From assembly GCF_000987765.1 (NCBI RefSeq), contig NZ_LAHP01000001.1:1-64000 (forward strand): a DNA stretch of 64,000 nucleotides. The letters are read 5' to 3'. Made by a program: the position numbers and the translations under genes. The notes beneath the pieces are model-generated. The model did no database searches and was not told the origin of the DNA. It saw only the letters and a list, made by a program, of their open reading frames with translations. Below, one piece after another: positions 23,329 to 32,095 of the stretch; the first letter of the stretch is position 1; each line of letters begins with the position of its first letter. This DNA is from Arsukibacterium sp. MJ3. Its GTDB lineage: Bacteria > Pseudomonadota > Gammaproteobacteria > Enterobacterales > Alteromonadaceae.

Positions 23329-23877
23329 TTACTTTGCCGCTTTTAGCAGTATTGGTTCAATTAATACGCTTTGGTTGGCATCAGATAACCAAATTTGGCC
23401 TTCGCTAACATTACATTGCAGCTGCATGTTGCGGTTAACCAAGCCTGCCATTGCTTTAACCGCCTCTTCTGGAATGTCGGTTACCTGCAAGTTCTGATAG
23501 CGCTGCAGTGCTGGCTCAATATTTTTCCACCATACCGGCACACTGCGGCCACCATAGCAAAATAGGTGAACCTGGCGTGCACGGCCGCAAGCTTTACGCA
23601 ACCATTTCTCATCAGGTTGGCCAAACTCAACCCATAAATTAATGTTGCCGGTAAGGTCGCAATCCCACAGTTCGGCCTGATCTGCATCCGCACTTAAGCC
23701 TTTGGTAAAACTTAAGCTGGTCGAAGCATTAATCACAAAAGCTAATAACCGTACCATCATGCGCTCATCATTTTCAGACGGGTGCTGTGCCAGCGTTAAA
23801 CTATGGTCTTGATAATAATTGCGGTCCATATCTGCAATTTGCAGCTGAACTTTGAAAACGGTCGCTTTAAGTGCCAT
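23329..23877 (-). CDS. yaeQ: YaeQ family protein
   Basis: A 182-residue protein matching E. coli YaeQ from end to end: MALKAT at the start, HPSENDERMMVRLLAF, KGLSADADQAELW, a WVEFGQPDEKWLRKAC core and QIWLSDANQSV near the end. YaeQ has a PD-(D/E)XK nuclease-like fold, but its function is not established; a link to RfaH-like suppression was once proposed and questioned. It lies downstream of the superoxide dismutase gene, with a terminator between them, and converges on the GST gene. Confidence 0.9.
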   Translation of the reverse strand: MALKATVFKVQLQIADMDRNYYQDHSLTLAQHPSENDERMMVRLLAFVINASTSLSFTKGLSADADQAELWDCDLTGNINLWVEFGQPDEKWLRKACGRARQVHLFCYGGRSVPVWWKNIEPALQRYQNLQVTDIPEEAVKAMAGLVNRNMQLQCNVSEGQIWLSDANQSVLIEPILLKAAK

Positions 23878-23894
23878 ATCGTTATTCCGGCCAT

Positions 23895-23925
23895 TAAAAA
23901 ACCGCAGTGTAACGCAGCACTGCGG
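23895..23925 (-). terminator. Terminator of the superoxide dismutase gene
   Basis: CCGCAGTG (23902-23909) pairs with CACTGCGG (23918-23925) over an 8-base loop, and on the minus strand a run of T follows. It ends the sod transcript 20 bases after the stop and separates it from yaeQ. Confidence 0.8.
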
Positions 23926-23944
23926 CTATAGCATTAAAAACAGC

Positions 23945-24631
23945 TTAGTTAGTGGCAGTACTAAATAACGCATTTACTTTTTGCCAGTTAACAATTTGCC
24001 ACCAGGCACTGGCGTAGTCACCACGCTTATTCTGATACTGCAGGTAATAGGCATGCTCCCACACATCTAGCGCCAGTATTGGCGTACCTTGTACCTCCAC
24101 CATATCCATTAATGGATTATCCTGATTGGGAGTAGAGGTAACCACCAGCTTATTGTTGCTATCAACAATAAGCCAGGCCCATCCTGAACCAAAGCGGGTT
24201 GCCGCAGCCTGATTAAAGGCATTTTGTAGTGCAGGTAACGAACCAAAATCACGTTTTATGGCTTCGGCAAGTTGCACAGACGGTTCACCGCCCTGGCCTG
24301 GCGGGGACAGTAGCTGCCAAAACAGCTGATGATTATAATGGCCGCCGCCATTATTGCGCACCGCCGCATTGTAACGCGACATGCGCGACATAATAGCTTC
24401 GAGCGGCAGTTTGGCTAATTCCGGAAAGGTTTCAAGCTGACCATTTAAGTTATTTACATAAGCCTGATGGTGTTTCCCATGATGAATTTGCATGGTTTGT
24501 TCATCAATAACCGGCGCCAGTGCATCAGCAGCGTAGGGCAGTGGTGCCAGGGTAAACGTCGCCGCAGCAGCGACAGTGCTTAGTGACATGAACGTTGCAA
24601 TTAACAACGATTTGGCAGTATTTAATAGCAT
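23945..24631 (-). CDS. Exported Fe/Mn superoxide dismutase
   Basis: A 228-residue superoxide dismutase with an N-terminal signal peptide of about 23-24 residues (hydrophobic core, then AAAA), so it should act in the periplasm, where the Cu/Zn enzyme is more usual. The metal ligands are visible: His in MQIHHGKHH, His in HYNHQLFW, and Asp/His in DVWEHAYY. The GQGGEPS segment and overall sequence do not clearly decide iron from manganese. AGGA lies seven bases before the ATG. Confidence 0.9.
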   Translation of the reverse strand: MLLNTAKSLLIATFMSLSTVAAAATFTLAPLPYAADALAPVIDEQTMQIHHGKHHQAYVNNLNGQLETFPELAKLPLEAIMSRMSRYNAAVRNNGGGHYNHQLFWQLLSPPGQGGEPSVQLAEAIKRDFGSLPALQNAFNQAAATRFGSGWAWLIVDSNNKLVVTSTPNQDNPLMDMVEVQGTPILALDVWEHAYYLQYQNKRGDYASAWWQIVNWQKVNALFSTATN

Positions 24632-24928
24632 TACACATTCCTATTTTGATATAAATTTAGTATGAAGTCGTTTGTATTTACACATACTGCAGATTAAAAG
24701 TAACCAAGGCAATCAAAAACGATTAGTTACTATCATTACAGACTACAACTGTATTTAAGCACATATTTAGGACGGTATTGTTATAGCTGGCTCTCTTGTA
24801 TTTATCGCTAAACTAATCATAAAGAAGGATGTTAAGGTCATTAAAATGAAAACATGTTGCTTTCAGCCACGCTTATCTTTGGGGGGCAGATCCAATTGTT
24901 AATAATTGGCATATCCAATTACACAAAT
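24632..24928. other. Gene-free AT-rich stretch upstream of sod
   Basis: No convincing gene is seen. It must hold the sod promoter (minus strand). Near its right end three short repeats of CCAATT/AATTGG (24892-24920) can form an AT-rich hairpin next to the tRNA terminator. A 30-odd codon reading from 24846 has no family match. Confidence 0.5.
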
Positions 24929-24958
24929 AAAAAAGCCTGTTATTAAACAGGCTTTTTT
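24929..24958. terminator. Terminator downstream of tRNA-Pro
   Basis: GCCTGTT and AACAGGC (24935-24952) form a 7-pair stem with a 4-base loop, flanked by A runs on the left and six T on the right, so it works in both directions. It lies about 17 bases past the tRNA-Pro 3' end on the minus strand. Confidence 0.85.
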
Positions 24959-24968
24959 ATGGAGATTT

Positions 24969-25045
<77 letters not shown>

Positions 25046-25056
25046 ACGTAGGGCGT

Positions 25057-25084
25057 ATCATAATGATTCCGCGCCAGAAAGCAA
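25057..25084 (-). promoter_or_regulatory. Promoter of tRNA-Pro
   Basis: On the minus strand, TATGAT (25062-25057, 5/6) follows TTGCTT (25084-25079) by 16 bases. The GC-rich discriminator directly after the -10 box (ACGCCC) is typical of stable-RNA promoters under stringent control. Confidence 0.6.
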
Positions 25085-25294
25085 TGCTCGTTGAGCTAAC
25101 TGCAGTAATTTTAGCCAGTTGCTGACCGCTTTTATTGTAAGCGCTAGTAAAGACAATAGTGAATGATAGCCTGATGGTAAACGGGTAGCCGCAATTTACT
25201 GGCTTATTAGGCAGAATAAATGCGTTCAACGCTGGTGAATTTTTGCTAACTCAGTAAAATAGGCCGCTGTTTTAAGTAACCGAACTGAGTAATA

Positions 25295-26401
25295 GTGCAG
25301 CAAGATCCTTTTGCCGATATCCGGCCTTACCATGACGACGAAGTGGCGCCGGCAATAGCGCGCTTAATAGCCGATCGTGAATTTATTCAGGCGATACTAC
25401 ATTACCGCTTCCCTCGTTTATCCGGCCCTTTGGGGTGGTTACTATCGCCATTGGTAAAGTTATGGTTAAAACGGCGCTGGGCCAGATTAAAATCGGTTAG
25501 GGCGGTGCAGCTGCAGGTTGCGGGTTTTATAGACCGGATGATTGCCAATACTACAGATAAGGTAACCTATTCCGGGTTGGATCAGCTAAACCCGGCGCAA
25601 TCGTATTTATTTTTATCTAATCATCGTGATATTGCTATGGATCCGGCCCTGGTAAACTGGTGTTTGCACCAATGCGGTTTTGCGACGGCGCGCATTGCAA
25701 TTGGTGATAATTTATTACGTAAAGCTTGTGCCACTGAACTGATGAAACTGAATAAAAGCTTTATCGTTAAACGCGGCGCCAAAGGGCCGCGGGAAATACT
25801 AAAAAATCTGTCACAATTATCGGCCTACATTAAGCATTCACTTGATGAGCGTCATTCAGTCTGGATTGCTCAACGTGAAGGTAGGGCAAAAGATGGTAAT
25901 GACCAAACCGATGCGACCATTTTAAAAATGTTTTTTATGCATGGCAAAAAGCACGGGCAAACGTTTAGCGATTACCTGCAAAGTTTAAATATTGTGCCGG
26001 TGTGCATATCGTACGAATTTGACCCTTGTGATAGCGATAAAATTAACGAGTTATGGCAAAGAAAATTGCATGGCAGTTACCAAAAAACGGAGTTTGAAGA
26101 TATTGATGCCATTATTAAAGGTATTGTTGGCTATAAAGGCCGGGTACATGTTGCCTTTGCCAAGCCGCTTGAGTACATTCCTGACGATCCGGATGCCGCA
26201 GCGGCGTTAATTGATCAGCAAATTTGGCAGCGTTATCGCTTATACCCGATTAATGCGCTGGCTGCCGGTGGCAATGCGTCTGACATTTCTGCAGCGACAG
26301 CCGAGCAGTGGCAACAACGGCTGCAAAGCGTGCCGCATGCAGCGCAAGACATGATGACCGCCTTATATGCTGCGCCTGTACTGAAAAACCAACAGCAATG
26401 A
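25295..26401 (+). CDS. PlsC-like glycerolipid acyltransferase
   Basis: A 368-residue protein of the PlsC/LPLAT family. The catalytic block is LSNHRDIAMDPALV; the spacing is HX5D by the outer Asp, or NHRD with the Asp two residues after His, as in a branch of bacterial acyltransferases rather than the standard HX4D. IVKRGAKGPREI and WIAQREGRAKDG are the glycerol-3-phosphate contact blocks. The likely job is acylation of lysophospholipid, but the acceptor is not certain. Start is a GTG with a weak GAG upstream. It overlaps the next gene by four bases and heads a seven-gene plus-strand run. Confidence 0.75.
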   Translation: MQQDPFADIRPYHDDEVAPAIARLIADREFIQAILHYRFPRLSGPLGWLLSPLVKLWLKRRWARLKSVRAVQLQVAGFIDRMIANTTDKVTYSGLDQLNPAQSYLFLSNHRDIAMDPALVNWCLHQCGFATARIAIGDNLLRKACATELMKLNKSFIVKRGAKGPREILKNLSQLSAYIKHSLDERHSVWIAQREGRAKDGNDQTDATILKMFFMHGKKHGQTFSDYLQSLNIVPVCISYEFDPCDSDKINELWQRKLHGSYQKTEFEDIDAIIKGIVGYKGRVHVAFAKPLEYIPDDPDAAAALIDQQIWQRYRLYPINALAAGGNASDISAATAEQWQQRLQSVPHAAQDMMTALYAAPVLKNQQQ

Positions 26402-27249
26402 AATATTTAATTAGTGTCACGCTGCTATGGGCGTTTTCTTTCAGCCTGATAGGTGTGTATCTGGCGGGGCAGGTAGATGCCTACTTTGCGGTATTAAGCC
26501 GGGTGCTATTGGCGTTATTATTGTTTAGCCCGTTGATAGTGCGCTATCGTTTTGCGGCCAAGCTAGTGTGGCCGGTTATTGGCCTTGGCGCAGTGCAACT
26601 GGGTTTGATGTATCTGTTTTATTATCAGTCATTTTTACTATTAAGCGTACCTGAAGTGCTGATATTTACTATTTTTACCCCGCTGTACATCACCTTGTTG
26701 CATGATCTGCTGGCACGACGTTTTAACCCAGTGTTTTTACTGGCAGCGTTAATTGCGGTATTGGCGGCAGCATTAATGCGCTATCAGTCACTAAGTGCAC
26801 ACTACTGGACCGGCTTTGCCGTGGTGCAGGGCGCCAATATTTGTTTTGCCATTGGCCAGGTTGGCTATAAAAGGCTATTGGCCAAGCACCCGACGGTGGC
26901 CCAGTATCAGCTCTTTGGCTGGTTTTATGTTGGGGCGGCGCTGGTAGCCATTCCCGCTTGGTGGTTATTGGGCAGTGCACAATATCCGTCCACCACTGTC
27001 CACTGGGGAGTGTTACTGTGGCTTGGGCTTATCGCGTCCGGCTTGGGATATTATGGCTGGAATAAAGGCGCCACCCAGGTTTCCAGTGGTATGCTGGCCG
27101 TTATGAATAATGCGTTAATTCCGGCCGGCTTATTAGTCAACGTTATTATTTGGCAACGCGATACCGATTTATTGCGCCTGAGCATCGGTAGCGCTATGAT
27201 CATTTTTTCAATCTGGTTGTGCCGCAGGCCAGCCTGGCAGGGAGGTTAA
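26398..27249 (+). CDS. EamA/DMT-family transporter
   Basis: A 283-residue membrane protein with about ten helices and an internal duplication, as in the EamA (drug/metabolite) family. It begins MKYLISVTLLWAFSFSLIGVYLAG, the usual first helix. The ATG at 26398 overlaps the acyltransferase stop (ATGA), indicating coupling; the frame reaches 26308, but only inside that gene. The substrate cannot be inferred. Confidence 0.85.
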   Translation: MKYLISVTLLWAFSFSLIGVYLAGQVDAYFAVLSRVLLALLLFSPLIVRYRFAAKLVWPVIGLGAVQLGLMYLFYYQSFLLLSVPEVLIFTIFTPLYITLLHDLLARRFNPVFLLAALIAVLAAALMRYQSLSAHYWTGFAVVQGANICFAIGQVGYKRLLAKHPTVAQYQLFGWFYVGAALVAIPAWWLLGSAQYPSTTVHWGVLLWLGLIASGLGYYGWNKGATQVSSGMLAVMNNALIPAGLLVNVIIWQRDTDLLRLSIGSAMIIFSIWLCRRPAWQGG

Positions 27250-27495
27250 GTGGCAAGACAAGTACAGTATACGTTTAAAGGTAGCACTAAAATTATTGCC
27301 TTTAGTTACGATCGTTTCATCGATTTGTATGAAGCAGTTGCTGCTGCTGAAGACATTAGTTTAGTCAGTTTTCTGGCAATGGAGCAGCAAGTGGCTAAAA
27401 CGGCTAAAGATAAAGCAGCAATAAAAAACTTTCGTCAGCAAGCGTTTAGCAAAATGGGCTTTAGTAATATTACTTTTCTGCGGGATGAACCTTAG
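27250..27495 (+). CDS. DUF2960 family protein
   Basis: An 81-residue protein opening MARQVQYTFKGSTKIIAFSYDRF with the later MEQQVAKTAKDKAAIKNFR, the pattern of the DUF2960 family of Vibrio, Shewanella and relatives. Function is unknown. Start is GTG, with GGAGG four bases upstream inside the end of the transporter gene, so it is coupled to it. Confidence 0.8.
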   Translation: MARQVQYTFKGSTKIIAFSYDRFIDLYEAVAAAEDISLVSFLAMEQQVAKTAKDKAAIKNFRQQAFSKMGFSNITFLRDEP

Positions 27496-27548
27496 CAGCC
27501 CTGCTTGGCTATGTTAGGCTTAATACATTTTAAAACAGGAACCGAATT

Positions 27549-28676
27549 ATGAAAATCACCAGTAACTTTGACAGCGGCAATATTGATATTATTAACGCTG
27601 ATGATCCGGCCGACATTCAACTGGCTATTCGCAAAGATAATCAGTCAGACTTTTATCAATGGTTTCATTTTCGGTTAAATAGCACTCATCCACAACTACA
27701 TAAAATTACCCTGACCAATGCCGCGGGTTCAGCGTATCCTGACGGTTGGCAAGATTATCAGGCGGTGGCGTCATATGACCGGCAAACCTGGTTTCGGGTA
27801 GAAACAGAATTTGACGGTAAAGCGTTAATTATTAATCATTTCCCGGAAGCTGAATCGGTGTATTTTGCCTACTTTGCGCCATACAGTTACGAGCGTCATC
27901 AAGATTTACTGCATCAGGCGCAAAATGATTTTAATTGTCAGCTGGTTGATTTGGGCGATACCCTGGATGGCCGCGACATGAGCTTGCTGGTAATTGGTGA
28001 GCCTGATGATAACAAAAAGAAAATTTGGATTATCGCTCGGCAACACCCTGGCGAAACCATGGCCGAATGGTTTATTGAAGGCTTGTTAGACCGTTTACTG
28101 GATGAAGACGATGGTGTAGCGCGCAGCCTGCTGGCTAAAGCGGTATTTTATATCGTGCCCAACATGAACCCGGATGGCAGCGTGCGTGGTAATTTACGCA
28201 CTAACGCCGCCGGTGCTAACCTGAACCGCGAATGGCAAAACCCGACCATGGAACATAGCCCGGAAGTGTATCTGGTGCGCCAGAAAATGTTAGAAACCGG
28301 GCTGGATATGTTTTTAGATATTCACGGTGATGAAAACCTGCCGTATAACTTTGTGGCTGGTGCCGAAGGTGTGCCGTCTTACAATGACCATATGCATCAG
28401 TTAGCACAAGACTTTAAAGCCGCGCTACTTACCATAACACCGGAGTTTCAGGTAAAACACGGTTATGACATCGATGCCCCGGGGCAAGCCAATTTAACGG
28501 TAGCAACTAATTGGGTAGCTGAACAATTTAAGTGTTTAGCTTACACCGTAGAAATGCCCTTCAAAGACAATGCCGATTTACCGGATGCCGCTTTTGGCTG
28601 GTCAGATATTCGTTCAATGAAATTAGGCCAGGATAGCTTAGCAGCCATATTACAGGTTGTAGATAAATTGCGTTAA
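27549..28676 (+). CDS. M14-family metallocarboxypeptidase, cytosolic type
   Basis: A 375-residue zinc carboxypeptidase with no signal peptide. Residues 1-120 form the beta-sandwich domain seen before the catalytic domain of cytosolic carboxypeptidases (AGBL-like); the zinc ligands are H166 and E169 (HPGE) and H259 (DIHGDE), and the catalytic Glu is in YTVEMPF near the end. NPDGSVRGNLRTNAAGANLNREW is the substrate-binding core, with Arg and Asn. Bacterial members are poorly studied; trimming of C-terminal residues from peptides or proteins is likely. AGGA lies eight bases before the ATG. Confidence 0.88.
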   Translation: MKITSNFDSGNIDIINADDPADIQLAIRKDNQSDFYQWFHFRLNSTHPQLHKITLTNAAGSAYPDGWQDYQAVASYDRQTWFRVETEFDGKALIINHFPEAESVYFAYFAPYSYERHQDLLHQAQNDFNCQLVDLGDTLDGRDMSLLVIGEPDDNKKKIWIIARQHPGETMAEWFIEGLLDRLLDEDDGVARSLLAKAVFYIVPNMNPDGSVRGNLRTNAAGANLNREWQNPTMEHSPEVYLVRQKMLETGLDMFLDIHGDENLPYNFVAGAEGVPSYNDHMHQLAQDFKAALLTITPEFQVKHGYDIDAPGQANLTVATNWVAEQFKCLAYTVEMPFKDNADLPDAAFGWSDIRSMKLGQDSLAAILQVVDKLR

Positions 28677-28704
28677 GGCAAATAGAGAGGTAAAGGTAAG
28701 TATT

Positions 28705-29028
28705 ATGGCCATTATTTCCTGCCCGTTTTGCGGGCAACGTATTTCAGACAAAGCAGCGGCCTGCAGCAAATGTGCTGGCGATCTCAGCAGTAACACCCCA
28801 GAGCAGCTGGCGTTGATTGAACGGGAAAAGAAAAACCGTAAGCTGCAATCATTAATGAATCAATCGATGTTGTCGATGTTGTTGTTTCTAGGCGGCTTTG
28901 GCATTTTGTATTGGTGGCAGCCAGCGTCGCACAGTTACAATCAATATGCCTCTAACATCGCCATTGTGCTGGGTTTCAGTTGGTATGTGGTTACCCGGGC
29001 CCGAATTATTTTGTTAAAGCGAAAATAA
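28705..29028 (+). CDS. Zinc-ribbon membrane protein
   Basis: A 107-residue protein with an N-terminal zinc ribbon (CPFC...CSKC, residues 6-23) and two hydrophobic helices (about 55-70 and 82-100) ending in a basic tail. Such small zinc-ribbon membrane proteins are common and of unknown function. It lies 28 bases after the carboxypeptidase and three bases before the DUF1315 gene, so it belongs to the same transcription unit. Confidence 0.7.
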   Translation: MAIISCPFCGQRISDKAAACSKCAGDLSSNTPEQLALIEREKKNRKLQSLMNQSMLSMLLFLGGFGILYWWQPASHSYNQYASNIAIVLGFSWYVVTRARIILLKRK

Positions 29029-29031
29029 CCT

Positions 29032-29313
29032 ATGGACTTTAAAACGCTGGTTAGCGCGATGGCGCCTGAAACCTATCATAAACTGGCCGATGCGGTCGGA
29101 ACCGGGCGCTGGGCTGATGGCACGCCGCTCACCGAGCAGCAAAAAGGGCAAACATTACAACTGGTACTGGCGTATCAGTCAACGGTGTTGCAGTCGAACG
29201 AATTATTTACCGTGGGTGCCGATGGCCAGCTGGTACAAAAAACCAAAGCTGAACTTAAAAAGCAATTTGACAATAACGATGCAATAGCAAGGTTTGGGCA
29301 CGATGATCTTTAA
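29032..29313 (+). CDS. yeaC: DUF1315 family protein (YeaC-like)
   Basis: A 93-residue protein matching E. coli YeaC: FKTLVSAMAPETYHKLADAVGTGRWADGTPLTEQQ, then TVGADGQLVQKTKAELKKQF. The family (DUF1315) has no established function. Its end overlaps the DUF349 gene by 11 bases, so the two are probably translated together. Confidence 0.87.
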   Translation: MDFKTLVSAMAPETYHKLADAVGTGRWADGTPLTEQQKGQTLQLVLAYQSTVLQSNELFTVGADGQLVQKTKAELKKQFDNNDAIARFGHDDL

Positions 29314-32038
29314 AAACTGGTTTAAACCGAAGTGGCAACACCCTGATTTTGCTGTACGCCAGCTGGCGATTGCCAGCCTGTCGTCTAGCCAGCTTGAGCA
29401 TAAGGCAATATTACATGAGCTGGCGTTTAACGATAGCAGTGAAACTGTGCGACGCAGTGCGCTGGAGCAACTAAACGATTTTTCATTGTGGTGGCAAGCC
29501 AGTAAACAGGACAACACCGAAAAATTACGTCAGTTTGCCGAACAACAGTTACTGACCATGCTATTAACCCAGCAAATATCCGCTTCATTAAAGCGCCAGT
29601 TTGTGGCGCAGTGCAATCGTATGGCTTTACTGGAGCAGCTAGCTGAGCGCGAAACCGACGCCGAAGTACTGTTTAGCGTGTTAGAGCGCCTAAATAAGCC
29701 AGACTTAAATATCAAAGCCTTGTTAGGCTCAGTGCTAACTATTGCGCAGAAGCAGCAGTTGTTAGCGCAACTGGACGATCAGAAACAGCTGGAAAAACTT
29801 AGTAAATTGTTAAGCGGTGAATTGGCCGGGCAGTTACAACAAATGCTAACGGCTCACGCCAATCAACAGCAAAAGCCACCAAAACTTCGTAAAGATCTTA
29901 CCTTATTACTGGCCCGGCTTAATGCCCTGCGTGAGCGGTTTGCAGTAGCCGACATTCCAGAACAATTCACTGCGCTGCAGCAACAGTGGCAACAGTATCA
30001 AACCGAGCTACATTTTTTACCCGGCGCAGAAGCCGAAAGTATCAGTAACAAATACCAGCAGCTGGTAAGTAAACTGGATAACTGGTTAGCGCCGCAGTTA
30101 AAGCAAATTGCCGCAGTGCAGGCCGCCGCAGTTCTGGCTGCTGAAGCAGCCGCACAGTACCAGCAGTTTTCAACGGCTATAGCTGAACTTACTTTACAGC
30201 TAAGCACCGCTTTAGCCAGTGCTGATATCAGTAAAGCAGAGAACATTACTCAGCCATTAGCCTTGTTAACGTCAGAAATAGCCAACGCAACACTATTAAG
30301 TGATGTACAGCGTAGCAACCTAACAACACAGCTAAGCCTATTGACTAGCCAGTTAACCGATTTAGCACAAACAGCCGAGAAATTAACGGAGGCTGCGGCA
30401 TTAATAACTGATTGGGCGGCGCAAGCATTGCCAACAGAGTTAACGCAACTTGACCAAGCAAACCAACAATTTGCTGACTATAAGCGCACTTGGCTAACTA
30501 TTAGCCGTGAGTTACCACTGTTATTACCGGCAGCACTAAGCCAAGCTAAACAACAGTTACAACAGCAGTGGCAGCAAAGTATTGCTGCGTTAACCTCTCA
30601 GCGCGAACAAGCATTGCGCCAATGCCGCAGTAAGTTAGCCGAATTTAAACGGCTGGATCAGCAAGGGCGCTATAAAGTGCTATTTGGCTTATTTAAAGGC
30701 ATTTGTAGCGATTATGTCGAACTTACTCCGTCAGAGCAGAAAAAACTGGCAACTGAAGTAGAGGCAGCCAGTGCCAGAGTAACGGAGTTAGCCAATTTGC
30801 AAGCCTACATTGCTGCGCCGCGAAAGCAGGAATTGTTAACAGAGATGCAATTGTTGCTACAAACCGAACCAACGGATATGCCCGCTAGGGCAGAGCAAGT
30901 AAAATACGCCCGTCAACAATGGGGCAGTTATGGTAAAGCCGCACCAGAGCAAGACGCTGAGCTTAACCAAGCCTTTGATAGTGCTTGCGAGCAGGCTTAT
31001 GCGCCTTGCCGTCGTTATTTTGCCGAGCAGGATGAACTAAAAGCGGCAAATTTAGCTGAGCGTGCAGCGATTGTTAACCAGTTAGAGCAACTGGCTAGCC
31101 AAGAGCTTACCCCGGCGGCACTAGACAGTGCGCTAAAAGCGACAAGTCAGGCCTGGCAGCAAGCAGGGGCCGTGAAACGGCAAGACTTTTTGCCAGTGCA
31201 GCAGCGTTACCAGCAGGCGCTAAACCTACTTAAGGCGCGGGCCAGTGTATGGCAACAGCACGCTGCCAGCGACAAGCAGGCACTTATTGCGGAAGGTCAG
31301 GCGGCATTAAGCTTAACTGATACTAATCAAACCAGTAAAATATTAAAAGAGCTGCAGCAACGCTGGAAGCAACTGGGTTATGCCGGTAAAAAACACGATC
31401 AGCAACTGTGGCAGCAATTACGGCAATTGTGCGACGGCTTCTTTAATCAGCGTCAGGTCGAACTCGCAGAGCAACAGCAGCAGCAGCGTATTGATGAGCA
31501 AGCGTTAAATACCCGCCTTGCTGAAATTGAACAGGCTGTAAATGCGTTAACTATTGCTAGTGCCAGTACGGCATTTACGGCGGTGAGCGAGCAATTGCAG
31601 ACGCTGGATGTTGGTGTTAATGCCAGTGCTCGTAAACAGCGTGATAAGCTGCAACAACAGTTAACCAGTTTACAGCAACAGCAGGCTAGCCAGGCTGCAA
31701 GCCAGGGCGTTATTAATTTATTTAAGGTGTTACAACAAGCTGACACCAGCACCGACGCTTGGCCAGTTGAATTTAAACCACAGCCTGAATTAGCCGGTGC
31801 GCTTAAATTAGACCGCCTGGGTGTTACTCAGGCGCTGGAAATTATTGCAGGCATTAGCGGCCCAGAGCAGGAAAGCAGCCAGCGCCAACAGGTACAGCTA
31901 ACGTTATTGACCTTAAAGCATAACGCTGGTGAGGTTACTGATAAACCGGATTTGTTACGACATTGGCTGGCTTTTGGCCCGGTAACGGCAGCCGAGCTAA
32001 GCTTGGTTAGCCGGATAAAAGCGGCCTATCTGGAATAA
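29303..32038 (+). CDS. Large Gln/Ala-rich coiled-coil protein, DUF349 family
   Basis: A 911-residue protein without signal peptide or membrane helix. The N-terminus (residues 1-130) looks like HEAT-type helical repeats (HPDFAVRQLAIASLSS...ETVRRSALEQL). The rest is very rich in Gln, Ala and Leu and strongly coiled coil. DUF349-type repeats with spaced Trp are seen (for example ATSQAWQQAGAVKRQD and LQQRWKQLGYAGKKHDQQLW). Function is unknown. The ATG at 29303 is preferred to an upstream TTG; it overlaps DUF1315. It is followed by a hairpin shared with ansA. Confidence 0.8.
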   Translation: MIFKNWFKPKWQHPDFAVRQLAIASLSSSQLEHKAILHELAFNDSSETVRRSALEQLNDFSLWWQASKQDNTEKLRQFAEQQLLTMLLTQQISASLKRQFVAQCNRMALLEQLAERETDAEVLFSVLERLNKPDLNIKALLGSVLTIAQKQQLLAQLDDQKQLEKLSKLLSGELAGQLQQMLTAHANQQQKPPKLRKDLTLLLARLNALRERFAVADIPEQFTALQQQWQQYQTELHFLPGAEAESISNKYQQLVSKLDNWLAPQLKQIAAVQAAAVLAAEAAAQYQQFSTAIAELTLQLSTALASADISKAENITQPLALLTSEIANATLLSDVQRSNLTTQLSLLTSQLTDLAQTAEKLTEAAALITDWAAQALPTELTQLDQANQQFADYKRTWLTISRELPLLLPAALSQAKQQLQQQWQQSIAALTSQREQALRQCRSKLAEFKRLDQQGRYKVLFGLFKGICSDYVELTPSEQKKLATEVEAASARVTELANLQAYIAAPRKQELLTEMQLLLQTEPTDMPARAEQVKYARQQWGSYGKAAPEQDAELNQAFDSACEQAYAPCRRYFAEQDELKAANLAERAAIVNQLEQLASQELTPAALDSALKATSQAWQQAGAVKRQDFLPVQQRYQQALNLLKARASVWQQHAASDKQALIAEGQAALSLTDTNQTSKILKELQQRWKQLGYAGKKHDQQLWQQLRQLCDGFFNQRQVELAEQQQQQRIDEQALNTRLAEIEQAVNALTIASASTAFTAVSEQLQTLDVGVNASARKQRDKLQQQLTSLQQQQASQAASQGVINLFKVLQQADTSTDAWPVEFKPQPELAGALKLDRLGVTQALEIIAGISGPEQESSQRQQVQLTLLTLKHNAGEVTDKPDLLRHWLAFGPVTAAELSLVSRIKAAYLE

Positions 32039-32042
32039 AATA

Positions 32043-32066
32043 GCGGGCCATTGGTTAGTGGCCCGC
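32043..32066. terminator. Hairpin between the DUF349 gene and ansA
   Basis: GCGGGCCA and TGGCCCGC form a perfect 8-pair stem with an 8-base loop, five bases after the DUF349 stop. On the minus strand it is followed by TATTTTATT, suiting ansA termination; the plus-strand tail is T-poor. Confidence 0.65.
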
Positions 32067-32095
32067 AGTGTGTTGTTGTAGCCTGTAAACCGTAC

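Noticed and set aside
24846-24950. Short plus-strand frame beginning MKTCC upstream of the tRNA terminator
   Set aside because: About 30 codons, no ribosome site, no family match, and it runs into the terminator hairpin.
25249-25290. ACTCAGT/ACTGAGT inverted repeat before the acyltransferase GTG
   Set aside because: Seven bases with a 28-base loop is too weak and likely by chance; it touches a poor GAG ribosome site but gives no clear regulatory model.
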